The notes under the pieces were generated by a model. That model worked only from the letters and a program-made list of their open reading frames with translations, was not told where the DNA came from and searched no databases. This document shows positions 8,737-16,448 of a stretch of 64,000 nt of DNA, in pieces. Where the stretch lies: positions 7,065,501 through 7,129,500 of the forward strand of contig NZ_CP107921.1 of the NCBI RefSeq assembly GCF_036014215.1. The letters are read 5' to 3'. Position 1 is the first letter of the stretch, and each line of letters opens with the position of its first letter. The translations under genes and the position numbers were made by a program. Source of the stretch: Streptomyces sp. NBC_00440 (GTDB taxonomy: Bacteria; Actinomycetota; Actinomycetes; Streptomycetales; Streptomycetaceae).

Positions 8737-10116
8737 TAGGGCTTTGTTAGGTGGTGTCGTAGGTCTGCCATGGGGTGGGTTGTCGGCAGGTGGGGCAGGT
8801 TCCGGTCCAGGTGGCTAACAGGTGTTGGAGGAGTGCCAGGGCCTGGTAGAGGGTCAGGCCCTGGCAGGGGCTTTTGGGGAGGACCGCTGTTCGGTCAGGA
8901 AGAGGTGGGCGGCGGTGACGAGGGTGACGTGGCGGTGCCAGCCGGTGAATGAGCGGCCCTCGAAATGGTCGAGTCCGAGCGTCGTTTTCAGCTCGCGGTA
9001 GTCGTGTTCGATGTGCCACCGTAGTTTCGCGAGGCGGACGAGGTCCCGGGCCGGAATGTCGGCCGGAAGGTTGGAAATCCAGTACTTGACCGGCTCGTTC
9101 TCCCCTTCGGGCCACTGCGCGATCAACCACCGAAGAGCGATGGCACCGTCCGGGGCGGGTTTCGGGCGGCGGCCGGCTAGGCGGACGCGCAGGAACACGA
9201 AGCGGGCGGACATGGCTGCTTTGGAGCCCTTGCGCCAGGTGACCGTGACCGCTCGTGCACGTCCGGCGGCCAGGACGTGTTCGCGCAGGCTGATGGGCCG
9301 GGTCCGGTAGCGGGGCAGCGGACGCGGTCCGAGCCCGCCGTAGGGCGGCTGGTGTGGCACGGCCGATTCGGTATGGGCGGTCATCTCGCCCTTGACCTGC
9401 AGGGCGTAGGCGAGGCCGCGGTCCTCCAGGCCGTGGCGGAAGTCGGCGTTCGCTCCGTAGCCGGCGTCCGCGACCAGCACCGCGGGCCGCAACCCCAAGG
9501 CCGCCAGTTCGTCGAGCATGTCCAGCGCGAGCCGCCACTTCGGCCGGTGCTGTTGCTCATCAGGAATGCGGCAGCGGGCCCGACGGCCGGCAGCTTCGGC
9601 CCCGTCCCAGCTGCCGGGCAGGAACAGACGCCAGGACAGTGGGCACGACGCGGTGTCGGACGCGGCGTGGACGCTGACCCCGATCTGGCAGTTCCCGACC
9701 TTGCCCAGGGTGCCGGAGTACTGCCTGGCTACCCCGGGCGAGGACGTCCCGTCCTTCGGGAACCCGGTGTCGTCCACCACCCACACCTGCGGACGCACCA
9801 CCGCCACCGCCCGGCGGGCCAATCCGGCACGAACCGTGTCCACCGGCCAGGTCGACGACGTCATGAACTGCTGCAACTGCTGATGGTCCACCCCGAGTCG
9901 CCCGGCCATCGGCTGCATCGACTTCCGACGCCCGTCCAGCAACAGACCCCGCAGATACAGCCCGCCCTTCACCCGCTGATCAGCACGCGCCAAAGGCGCG
10001 AACACCTCCCCAGCGAACTCCTCCAACCGGCCCCGGCACGCTGCGAGTTCATTCGCCCTCATACCAGCAGGAAACCACCAACGCGCCCACTTGCCTAGAG
10101 ACGTAACAAAGCCCTA
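8737..10116 (-). mobile_element. IS701-family insertion sequence (1380 bp)
   Basis: Inverted repeats TAGGGCTTTGTTA begin at 8737 and end at 10116, with CTAG at 8733-8736 and at 10117-10120. CTAG is the known duplicated target of the IS701 family. The left CTAG is shared with the right end of the neighbouring IS5-type element, so the two elements sit head to tail on one tetranucleotide. One intact transposase gene fills the element. Confidence 0.92.
8854..10062 (-). CDS. IS701-family transposase
   Basis: A 402-aa DDE transposase starting at ATG 10062. Recognisable blocks are QVWVVDDTGFPKDG (first Asp), the following SSPGVARQYSGTLGKVGNCQ, PAVLVADAGYGAN (second Asp) and KLRWHIEHDYRELK (catalytic Glu). 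The reading frame is uninterrupted and full length, with the inverted repeats 54 bp beyond the start and about 115 bp beyond the stop. It is probably functional. Confidence 0.93.
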   Translation of the reverse strand: MRANELAACRGRLEEFAGEVFAPLARADQRVKGGLYLRGLLLDGRRKSMQPMAGRLGVDHQQLQQFMTSSTWPVDTVRAGLARRAVAVVRPQVWVVDDTGFPKDGTSSPGVARQYSGTLGKVGNCQIGVSVHAASDTASCPLSWRLFLPGSWDGAEAAGRRARCRIPDEQQHRPKWRLALDMLDELAALGLRPAVLVADAGYGANADFRHGLEDRGLAYALQVKGEMTAHTESAVPHQPPYGGLGPRPLPRYRTRPISLREHVLAAGRARAVTVTWRKGSKAAMSARFVFLRVRLAGRRPKPAPDGAIALRWLIAQWPEGENEPVKYWISNLPADIPARDLVRLAKLRWHIEHDYRELKTTLGLDHFEGRSFTGWHRHVTLVTAAHLFLTEQRSSPKAPARA

Positions 10117-10119
10117 CTA

Positions 10120-10159
10120 GGGGCTGTCCGGCGGATCGGGCCAGGCCCCGGACAGCCCC
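10120..10159. terminator. Hairpin between the IS cluster and the MITE-like repeat
   Basis: GGGGCTGTCCGG (10120-10131) pairs with CCGGACAGCCCC (10148-10159), and the 16-nt interior can pair further. It resembles the genomic GGGCCTGTCCGG-type terminators of Streptomyces, compare 53819-53856. Before the insertions it probably ended the Lrp gene. Confidence 0.6.
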
Positions 10160-10161
10160 CA

Positions 10162-10333
10162 GGGGCTGTCGTCAAAGTGCCGCCTGCCGCGCGGCGTCTG
10201 GCACGCACGCTCGCGGCGTTGCCGAAATGCCCTAGTAGCTCCGCTGCGAGAACATTCCGGCGCCTTGCGATCGCACGCACCAGACGCCGCGCGGCTGCCC
10301 TTCGGGCAACGACGGCACTTTGACGACAGCCCC
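10162..10333. repeat. MITE-like foldback element (172 bp)
   Basis: Perfect 21-bp terminal inverted repeats occupy 10162-10182 (GGGGCTGTCGTCAAAGTGCC start) and 10313-10333. A second pair, CGCGCGGCGTCTGG (10188-10201) and CCAGACGCCGCGCG (10280-10293), makes most of the element self-complementary. There is no coding capacity. The right end abuts CTAG (10333-10336), which is also the TAG stop of the LysR gene on the - strand. The left flank is CCAG rather than CTAG, so the duplication is imperfect. The size, the repeats and the lack of genes fit a miniature inverted-repeat transposable element. Confidence 0.7.
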
Positions 10334-11199
10334 TAGGCCTGGTGGTGCAGCCGGTCGGCGCCCGCCAGGATCGCCGACGCCAGTGCGTCGGCTGCCTCCT
10401 GGGCGCTTCCGCCCGCACGGCCGTGCAGCAGGACGAAGTCCACGTCCCCGAGGTCGGGCAGCCCGGCCCTGGCCGGGACCTGGGTGAGGCCGGGCGGGAT
10501 CAGGCCGCGGGTGTGCGCCATGATGCCGAGGCCCGCGCGGGCCGCCGCGATCAGTCCGCTGAGGCTGGTGCTCGTACAGGCGATGCGCCAGGCGCGGCCG
10601 TCCTCCTCCAGCACCTCCAGCGCACGGGCGCGGGTGATGCCGGGCGGCGGGAAGAGGATCAGCGGGAGCGGGCGATCGGGGTCGATGCGCAGCCGGGGGG
10701 CGCCGATCCAGGTGAGGGCGGAGCGCCAGACCAGCTCGCCGTGGCTGTGCCCGTTGCGCCGCTTGGCGAGCACCAGATCGAGCGCGCCCGCCGCCAGCTG
10801 CTCGTGCAGGATGCCGGAGAGGCCGACGGTGAGCTCCAGATCCACCTCGGGGTGCTCGGTGCGGAACGACTCCAGGATCTCCGGCAGCCGCGTCAGTACG
10901 AAGTCCTCCGACGCGCCGAACCGCAGCCTGCCGCGCGGCCGGGTGCCCGCGAAGAACGCCGCCGCCCGCTCGTGCCCCTGAAGGATCGTCCGGGCGAAGC
11001 CGAGCATCGCCTCGCCGTCCTCGGTCAGCTCCACGCTGTGGGTGTCCCGGGTGAAGAGCATCCGGCCCGTCGCGTCCTCAAGCCGGCGGACATGCTGGCT
11101 CACCGTCGACTGGCGCAGCCCCAGGCGGTGGGCCGCCTGGGTGAAGCTCAGGGTCTGCGACACGGTGAGGAAGGTACGCAGCTGCGCGGGGTCGTACAT
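10333..11199 (-). CDS. LysR family transcriptional regulator
   Basis: A 288-aa LTTR. The N-terminal winged helix-turn-helix (LRTFLTVSQTLSFTQAAHRL, then RQSTVSQHVRRLE) is followed by a periplasmic-binding-like effector domain. The start at ATG 11199 (MYDPAQLRTF) matches the family better than the in-frame ATG at 11220. It diverges from the BASS-family transporter gene across a short gap and is the obvious candidate regulator for it. The last codon and stop lie in the CTAG that borders the MITE-like element, so the C-terminus has been left intact or trimmed by only a few residues. Confidence 0.9.
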   Translation of the reverse strand: MYDPAQLRTFLTVSQTLSFTQAAHRLGLRQSTVSQHVRRLEDATGRMLFTRDTHSVELTEDGEAMLGFARTILQGHERAAAFFAGTRPRGRLRFGASEDFVLTRLPEILESFRTEHPEVDLELTVGLSGILHEQLAAGALDLVLAKRRNGHSHGELVWRSALTWIGAPRLRIDPDRPLPLILFPPPGITRARALEVLEEDGRAWRIACTSTSLSGLIAAARAGLGIMAHTRGLIPPGLTQVPARAGLPDLGDVDFVLLHGRAGGSAQEAADALASAILAGADRLHHQA

Positions 11200-11318
11200 G
11201 ATCCATAGGTTATCGCGCATCGTGATGTCAGTCAGAGTGGTATGCAGGATTCCCGATCATGGATATCGCGTGGACGATGGAGAGGGCACGTTCCGCACCC
11301 CGAGAGCAAGTGGAGAAC

Positions 11319-12341
11319 ATGAGCCGCCGCAAGATGCAGTTTCCGTCCTGGCTGCCGATCGATCCGTACATCCTGGCTCTGATCGGCACGGTCGCCGTGG
11401 CGGCGCTGCTGCCGGCCCGCGGCACGGCGGCCGATGTGGCCGGGGGTGCGTCGACCGGAGCGGTGGCCCTGCTCTTCTTCCTCTACGGCGCCCGGCTCTC
11501 CACCGCCGAGGCGGTCGAGGGGCTGAAGCACTGGCGGCTCCATCTCACCGTCCTGGCCTGCACCTTCGTCGCGTTCCCGCTGCTCGGTCTGGCAGCGAAG
11601 GGACTCGTACCGTTCGTCCTGACGCCGCAGCTCTACAACGGGCTGCTCTTCCTCTGCCTGGTGCCGTCGACCATCCAGTCGTCGATCGCCTTCACCTCGA
11701 TCGCCCGCGGCAATGTGCCCGCGGCGATCTGCGCCGGCTCCTTCTCCTCGCTCGCCGGCATCGTGGTGACCCCGGTGCTCGCGGCGCTGGTCCTGGGCAG
11801 CAGCGGGGGCGGTTTCTCCGCGGACTCCCTGCTGAAGATCGTGCTGCAACTGCTGGTGCCCTTCGTGGCGGGGCAGTTGCTGCGCCGCTGGGTGGGCGGC
11901 TTCCTCGTACGGCACAAGAAGGTTCTCGGCTATGTCGACCGGGGCTCGATCCTGCTGGTCGTCTACGCCGCGTTCAGCGAGGGCATGGTGCGCGGCGTCT
12001 GGCACCAGGTGAGCTTCGTCCGGCTGCTGGGGCTGCTCGGGGCCGAGGCGGTGCTGCTCGCCGTCATGCTCGCCCTGAGCTGGTACGGGGCCAAGCGGCT
12101 CGGCTTCGCCCGTGGTGACCGGATCGCCATCCAGTTCGCCGGGTCGAAGAAGAGCCTGGCGGCCGGACTGCCCATGGCGAGCGTGCTGTTCGGCGCACAG
12201 GCCTCGCTGGCGGTGCTGCCGCTGATGCTCTTCCACCAGATGCAGCTGATGGTCTGCGCGGTGATCGCCAAGCGCCGCTCGCGCGACCCGTTGCCCGAAG
12301 AGGCCGTGCAGGCCGAATCCGCCCAGACCGCTATGACGTGA
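11319..12341 (+). CDS. Bile acid:sodium symporter (BASS) family transporter
   Basis: A polytopic membrane protein of about 340 aa with roughly ten hydrophobic segments. The motif FLCLVPSTIQSSIAFTSIAR corresponds to the conserved crossover region of the SBF-like family (YfeH/PF13593 type), and the N-terminus LPIDPYILALIGTVAVAALL is typical. The substrate is unknown; related proteins move organic anions with Na+ or H+. ATG 11319 has GGAG only 3 nt upstream; ATG 11259, with AGGA 9 nt upstream, is an alternative that would add 20 residues. It is divergent from a LysR regulator. The 3' end overlaps the convergent quinone oxidoreductase gene by 11 bp. Confidence 0.88.
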   Translation: MSRRKMQFPSWLPIDPYILALIGTVAVAALLPARGTAADVAGGASTGAVALLFFLYGARLSTAEAVEGLKHWRLHLTVLACTFVAFPLLGLAAKGLVPFVLTPQLYNGLLFLCLVPSTIQSSIAFTSIARGNVPAAICAGSFSSLAGIVVTPVLAALVLGSSGGGFSADSLLKIVLQLLVPFVAGQLLRRWVGGFLVRHKKVLGYVDRGSILLVVYAAFSEGMVRGVWHQVSFVRLLGLLGAEAVLLAVMLALSWYGAKRLGFARGDRIAIQFAGSKKSLAAGLPMASVLFGAQASLAVLPLMLFHQMQLMVCAVIAKRRSRDPLPEEAVQAESAQTAMT

Positions 12342-13257
12342 CCAGCACCACCTTGCCGAGATTGGCACGGGATTCGATGAACCGGTGGGCGCGCGCGGCC
12401 TCTTCGAGCGGGACCTCGGCGTGTACGGCGGCCCGCAGCTGCCCGGTGCGGTGCAGCTCCCACAGTTCGGCGCACCACCTCGCGTACAGCTCGGGCTCGT
12501 TCCTGGCGATGAGCGCCATCTGGAACCCGATGACCGACTTGGCGCCGGTCAGCAGGTCGTACGCCTGAAGGGTGCCGCCACCCGAACTGAACGCGACCAG
12601 CCGTCCGTTCGGCGCGAGGGCCGCGACCGCCGGGGTGAGCAGCGCTCCGCCGACCCCGTCCACGACGACGTCCACCGGCTCGCCCCAGTCCGGGGCGTCG
12701 TAGGTCACCACCGCGTCGGCGCCGAGCCCCCGCAGGAATTCCGACTTCTCCGGCGAGCCGGTGGCGGCGACCACCCGGGCGGCACCGTCCAGCCGGGCGA
12801 GCTGGAGCGCCAGATGGCCGACGCCGCTCGCCGCGGCTGTCACCAGCACCGATTCGCCGGGGCGGGTCCTGGCGGCAGCCAGCGCGCCCCGCGCCACCAG
12901 CCCGCTGCGCACCAGGGCCACGGCGTCCACCGCGCTCGCGTGCTCCGGGATCCTGGTGGCGAACGGCTCTGCCAGGACGGCGAGGTCCGCATAGGAACCG
13001 GCGAAGCAGAGCCCGGTCACCCGGTCGCCGGCCGAGAAGCCGCCGGCCCCGGCCCCGACGGCGACGACGGTGCCCGCGATCTCCCCGCCCAGCGGCGCGG
13101 GTTCACTGCCCTCGCGCACTTTCCGTACGGTCGGCAGGGTCACGCCGATTGCCTCCGAGCGCACCAGGAGTTCGCCGGGTCCGGGTTCGGGGGCGGGAAC
13201 GTCCTCCAGGTACAGGGCGTCCGGCCCGCCGTTCCTGTCGTACCGAACACGGCGCAT
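12331..13257 (-). CDS. Zinc-independent quinone oxidoreductase (MDR superfamily)
   Basis: A 308-aa medium-chain reductase that uses NADPH to reduce quinones or enones. The N-terminal GroES-like domain (PAPEPGPGELLVRSEAIGVT) lacks the zinc-ligand Cys cluster. The Rossmann fold shows VLVTAAASGVGHLALQLAR. ATG 13257 is preceded by GGAGG; upstream in-frame codons run through the operator region and are not coding. It is divergent from a MarR regulator with two palindromic operators between them, the standard layout for an electrophile- or quinone-responsive pair. Function of the pair is inferred from family and layout. Confidence 0.9.
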   Translation of the reverse strand: MRRVRYDRNGGPDALYLEDVPAPEPGPGELLVRSEAIGVTLPTVRKVREGSEPAPLGGEIAGTVVAVGAGAGGFSAGDRVTGLCFAGSYADLAVLAEPFATRIPEHASAVDAVALVRSGLVARGALAAARTRPGESVLVTAAASGVGHLALQLARLDGAARVVAATGSPEKSEFLRGLGADAVVTYDAPDWGEPVDVVVDGVGGALLTPAVAALAPNGRLVAFSSGGGTLQAYDLLTGAKSVIGFQMALIARNEPELYARWCAELWELHRTGQLRAAVHAEVPLEEAARAHRFIESRANLGKVVLVTS

Positions 13258-13303
13258 GGGTGCCTCCAGAAGTCGTGGGGGAGCGGTGTCGTGGGAGTGA
13301 TGT

Positions 13304-13349
13304 CGTTGGGAGCCCCAACGGTATCTGATTTTCGTTGGGAGGCCCAATG
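13304..13349. promoter_or_regulatory. Double MarR operator
   Basis: Two near-identical 17-bp palindromes: CGTTGGG-AGC-CCCAACG (13304-13320, perfect) and CGTTGGG-AGG-CCCAATG (13333-13349, one mismatch). Their centres are 29 bp apart. They lie between the divergent quinone oxidoreductase and marR genes and the second overlaps the putative -35 of marR, so binding should repress both directions. Confidence 0.85.
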
Positions 13350-13371
13350 GTTTCGCGCTAGGGTTTCCTCA
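13336..13371 (+). promoter_or_regulatory. marR promoter giving a probable leaderless mRNA
   Basis: TTGGGA (13336-13341) and TAGGGT (13359-13364) are separated by 17 bp. The expected transcription start, 7 nt after the -10 box, coincides with the A of the ATG at 13371. No Shine-Dalgarno sequence precedes that ATG, which fits a leaderless transcript. Confidence 0.6.
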
Positions 13372-13838
13372 TGACTCCCGACACCCCTCCCGCCCTCGCC
13401 CGGATCACCGCTCTCCCCAGCTGGCTGCTCGGCCGGGCAGCGGCCCGCGGACACCGGCTGCTCGCCGACTCGTTCGCCGGTGAGGGGATGCGGCTGCCGC
13501 ACCATGTGGTGCTGACCGCCGTCGCCGCGCTCGGACCCGTGTCCCAGGCGGAGCTGGGCCGTACAGTGCGCATCGACCCCAAGGACATGGTCACGGTGCT
13601 CAACGAACTCCAGGACAAGGGCATGGTCACCCGCACCGCCGACCCCGCGGACCGGCGGAAGAACGCGATCGCCGTCTCGCCCCCGGGGCGCACCGCGCTG
13701 CGCCGTCTGGAGGAGCTGGGCGACGCCGCCAACGACGAACTGCTCGCGCCGCTCGATCCGGCCGAACGGGCCCAGCTCACCGCACTGCTCACCCGGATCG
13801 TGCACGCGCCCGACGGCACGGCCGGCAAGGAAACGTGA
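13371..13838 (+). CDS. MarR family transcriptional regulator
   Basis: A 155-aa winged-helix repressor. The HTH is QAELGRTVRIDPKDMVTVLN and the wing is VTRTADPADRRKNAIAVS, with the DxR signature intact. It diverges from the quinone oxidoreductase gene, and the two palindromes between them are its probable autoregulatory operators. The start codon appears to be the first base of the transcript. The TGA stop lies inside the first copy of a 14-bp tandem repeat. Confidence 0.92.
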   Translation: MTPDTPPALARITALPSWLLGRAAARGHRLLADSFAGEGMRLPHHVVLTAVAALGPVSQAELGRTVRIDPKDMVTVLNELQDKGMVTRTADPADRRKNAIAVSPPGRTALRRLEELGDAANDELLAPLDPAERAQLTALLTRIVHAPDGTAGKET

Positions 13839-13888
13839 TCCCCCAGAAGTGATCTCCCAGAAGTGATCCCGCAGAGGTGGTCCCCGGG
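13835..13888. repeat. 14-bp tandem repeat, three copies plus a partial fourth
   Basis: Copies: GTGATCCCCCAGAA (13835-13848), GTGATCTCCCAGAA (13849-13862), GTGATCCCGCAGAG (13863-13876), then GTGGTCCCCGGG. The array begins within the last codons of marR, contains its stop codon, and fills the gap to the convergent gene at 13892. Copies can add or remove in-phase sequence without touching the protein. Confidence 0.85.
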
Positions 13889-13891
13889 CGG

Positions 13892-14536
13892 TCAGACGCG
13901 CCGCGGTGAGGCCAGCAGATAGGCCGCGCCCGCCCGCCGGTCCGCATGTGCCGAGGTCTGCCAGCCCGCACGCTCCAGCGTTTCGGCGTACGCCCGGGAG
14001 TCCGGACCGTCCACCCGGACCGCCTGGGGCTGCGCCGACTCGCTCACCAGATAGCCGCGGCAGCAGCCCGCCTCCAGGGCGAGGGCGGCGGCCTGCGTCA
14101 GATGCGTACGCTCCCAGTCGCACGGCCGCTCCACCGAGCGGTCCGGGTTGGTGACCCGGCGCATCTCGACCAGACCCGCCCAGGCGCTGCGCACCTCGCG
14201 TTCCCGCAGGGGGTCCGGATCGGCCGGGGCTCCGGTGTCCCCGGTGGCGGTGCGGGTCTGGAAGATGCCGGTCGGCTCCCCGGCCCCGGATCCCGGCGCC
14301 GGTGCGGGGTCCGGGTCCGGCGGCGGGACCAGCCTGACCGGCTCGGCGGCCAGCCGTTCCCGCAGCCGCTGTCCGGCCGGCGTCAGATAGTGCCGGTGCG
14401 GGGGCCGTGGGTGGCGCAGCGCGAGACCCTGGGTGACCAGCGAGGCCAGCGCCGCCGCGGGGCCCCGGAGCAGTCCGGACTCGGCGTCGGCGGTGCGGAT
14501 CGCCCGGCGCTGGGCTGCGGACGGCTGGCGGGTCAT
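13892..14536 (-). CDS. Conserved actinomycete protein of unknown function
   Basis: A 214-aa soluble protein that I do not recognise. The N-terminal third (SGLLRGPAAALASLVTQGLA, then a LTPAGQRLRERL segment) resembles a degenerate winged helix. A Pro-rich linker (PPPDPDPAPAPGSG) separates it from a C-terminal domain with ALEAGCCRGYLVS and ends in AAYLLASPRRV. The start is placed at ATG 14536, with only a weak ribosome site. It is convergent with marR and upstream of nothing on its own strand, so context does not help. Confidence 0.6.
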   Translation of the reverse strand: MTRQPSAAQRRAIRTADAESGLLRGPAAALASLVTQGLALRHPRPPHRHYLTPAGQRLRERLAAEPVRLVPPPDPDPAPAPGSGAGEPTGIFQTRTATGDTGAPADPDPLREREVRSAWAGLVEMRRVTNPDRSVERPCDWERTHLTQAAALALEAGCCRGYLVSESAQPQAVRVDGPDSRAYAETLERAGWQTSAHADRRAGAAYLLASPRRV

Positions 14537-14683
14537 GCCCCTGACCGTACTGCCGCCGTACGGCACAGCGACAGCGCTCGCCGCCTCCCTTCGAGGCGCG
14601 GCCGCGGACGGGCGGGCCCGGGGCCGGCCGGCGCAGGGGGCGCTCCCCGCCGGCCGGTCCGCCGACCCGTGCCGCGGGGCGTG

Positions 14684-15523
14684 TCAGACCCCGGAGTGCA
14701 GGGCGACCCGCTCGTCACCCGCGTACACGTTCATGGACGAGCCACGGAGGAAACCGACCAGGGTCAGGCCGGACTCGGCGGCCAGGTCGACGGCCAGCGA
14801 GGACGGGGCGGACACGGCGGCGAGGACCGGGATTCCCGCCATCACCGCCTTCTGGGCCAGTTCGAATGAGGCGCGGCCGGAGACCAGGAGAACAACCTGC
14901 GAGAGCGGGAGCAGGCCGTTCTGCAGGGCCCGGCCGACCAGCTTGTCCACCGCGTTGTGGCGGCCCACGTCCTCGCGTATGTCCAGCAGTTCGCCCTCCG
15001 GCGTGAAGAGCGCGGCCGCGTGCAGACCCCCGGTCCGGTCGAACACCTGCTGTGCCGCCCGCAGCCGGTCGGGGAGGACGGCGAGCACATCGGGTTCCAC
15101 CCGGACCGGGGGAGTGTCGGCGATCGGGAAGCGCGCGGTGGTCCGGACCGCGTCCAGGCTGGCCTTGCCGCAGAGCCCGCACGACGAGGTGGTGTACACA
15201 TTGCGTTCCAGCGTGATGTCCGGGAGCTCGACGCCCGGCGCCAGCCTGACGTCCACCACGTTGTACGTGTTCGAGCCGTCGGCGGTGGCCCCCGCGCAGT
15301 ACACGATCGACTGGAGCTCGTCCGCCGAACCGAGCACGCCCTCGCTGACCAGGAAGCCGGCGGCCAGCGCGAAATCGTCGCCCGGGGTGCGCATGGTGAT
15401 GGCGAGAGCCTTGCCGTTCAGCCGGATCTCCAGCGGCTCCTCGGCCACCAGGGTGTCGGGGCGGGTCGTCACCGCTCCGTCCCGGATACGGATGGTGCGG
15501 CGGCGTTCGGTGACCCGGCCCAT
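14684..15523 (-). CDS. fdhD: Formate dehydrogenase accessory sulfurtransferase FdhD
   Basis: A 279-aa cytoplasmic protein that passes sulfur to the molybdenum cofactor so that formate dehydrogenase becomes active. The functional CxxC pair is C115/C118 in TTSSCGLCGKAS, equivalent to the E. coli FdhD pair. Other family blocks are EEPLEIRLNGKAL, EDVGRHNAVDKL and VSGRASFELAQKA. The start is ATG 15523. It is the last gene of a - strand operon after the two parts of the dehydrogenase large subunit and the NADH-oxidising subunit, which fixes its client protein. Confidence 0.96.
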   Translation of the reverse strand: MGRVTERRRTIRIRDGAVTTRPDTLVAEEPLEIRLNGKALAITMRTPGDDFALAAGFLVSEGVLGSADELQSIVYCAGATADGSNTYNVVDVRLAPGVELPDITLERNVYTTSSCGLCGKASLDAVRTTARFPIADTPPVRVEPDVLAVLPDRLRAAQQVFDRTGGLHAAALFTPEGELLDIREDVGRHNAVDKLVGRALQNGLLPLSQVVLLVSGRASFELAQKAVMAGIPVLAAVSAPSSLAVDLAAESGLTLVGFLRGSSMNVYAGDERVALHSGV

Positions 15524-15590
15524 GGGAATCAGTCCTACTCTTCGATCGGTACGGCGGTGATCAGAGCTGCGGCGATCAGTACTGCTGCGG

Positions 15591-16448
15591 TCAGCGCTGC
15601 GATACGTGCTGGAAGCCGAAGCGGCCCTTGATGCACAGGTTGCCGTGGGTCACCGGGTTGTCGTGCGGCGAGGTGACCTTGACGATCTCATTCTCCTGGA
15701 CATGGAGGGTGACGTTGCAGCCCACCCCGCAGTAGGCGCAGACCGTGGTCGTCTCCGTCTGCGCCGACTCGTCCCAGGTCCCCGCCTCGCGCATGTCGAA
15801 CTCCGACTTGAAACTGAGCGCCCCGGTCGGGCACACCTCGATGCAGTTGCCGCAGTACACACACGCCGAACCGGTGAGCGGTGCGTCGTGCTCGGTGGAG
15901 ATACGGGCGTCGAAGCCACGGCCCGCCACCGAGATCGCGAACGTGTTCTGCCACTGGTCACCGCAGGCGTCCACACACTTGTAGCACTGGATACATTTGT
16001 CATAGTCGCGGACGTACAGGTCATTGTCGACCTTCGGTTCCTCATTGAGCCGCGCCGCATCCGTCCCGAAACGGCCCGGCTCGGCACCGTACTCCTTGAT
16101 CCATTCGGCGGCGCGCGGAGTGGTGGAGAGGTCTGTCGCCGATGCCAGTAGTTCGAGGACGGTCTTCCGGCTGTGCCGGGCGCGACCGGTGTCCGTCCGC
16201 ACCGCCATACCGGGCTCCGCCCGGCGCGAACAGGCCGGTGCCAGGGTCCTGGCGCCCTCGACCTCGACCACACACACCCGGCAGGCGTTCTTGGGGGTGA
16301 GCGTGTCGCCCTCGCAGAGCGTCGGAATGTCCTTTCCGGCCGCCCGGCACGCCTCCAGAATCGTGGAACCCTCGGGAACCCGGGTGTCCTGCCCGTCCAG
16401 GCTGAATTCGATGAGCCGCCTCGGCGGCTGCAGCGGTACGGCGGTCAT
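15591..16448 (-). CDS. Iron-sulfur part of a split formate dehydrogenase large subunit
   Basis: 285 aa made only of cluster-binding domains. A [2Fe-2S] ferredoxin domain has C45, C56, C59 and C73. Two [4Fe-4S] sites have C152/155/158/162 and C196/199/202/206. The C-terminus carries the [4Fe-4S] site that normally begins the molybdopterin domain (C237, C240, C244, C272; VCAYCGVGCNVTL). The protein stops right after KGRFGFQH, exactly where the catalytic domain should continue; that domain is encoded separately at 18405-20348. Together they equal a Fds/FDH-type alpha subunit. Its ATG overlaps the stop of the NuoEF-like gene by 4 bp, so translation is coupled. Confidence 0.92.
   Translation of the reverse strand: MTAVPLQPPRRLIEFSLDGQDTRVPEGSTILEACRAAGKDIPTLCEGDTLTPKNACRVCVVEVEGARTLAPACSRRAEPGMAVRTDTGRARHSRKTVLELLASATDLSTTPRAAEWIKEYGAEPGRFGTDAARLNEEPKVDNDLYVRDYDKCIQCYKCVDACGDQWQNTFAISVAGRGFDARISTEHDAPLTGSACVYCGNCIEVCPTGALSFKSEFDMREAGTWDESAQTETTTVCAYCGVGCNVTLHVQENEIVKVTSPHDNPVTHGNLCIKGRFGFQHVSQR

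Noticed and set aside
10162..10333. MITE-like repeat read as a CRISPR fragment or small RNA
   Set aside because: There is only one pair of repeats, in inverted rather than direct orientation, with no spacers and no cas genes.
13835..13888. Tandem 14-bp array as a CRISPR array
   Set aside because: The units are contiguous without spacers and far too short.
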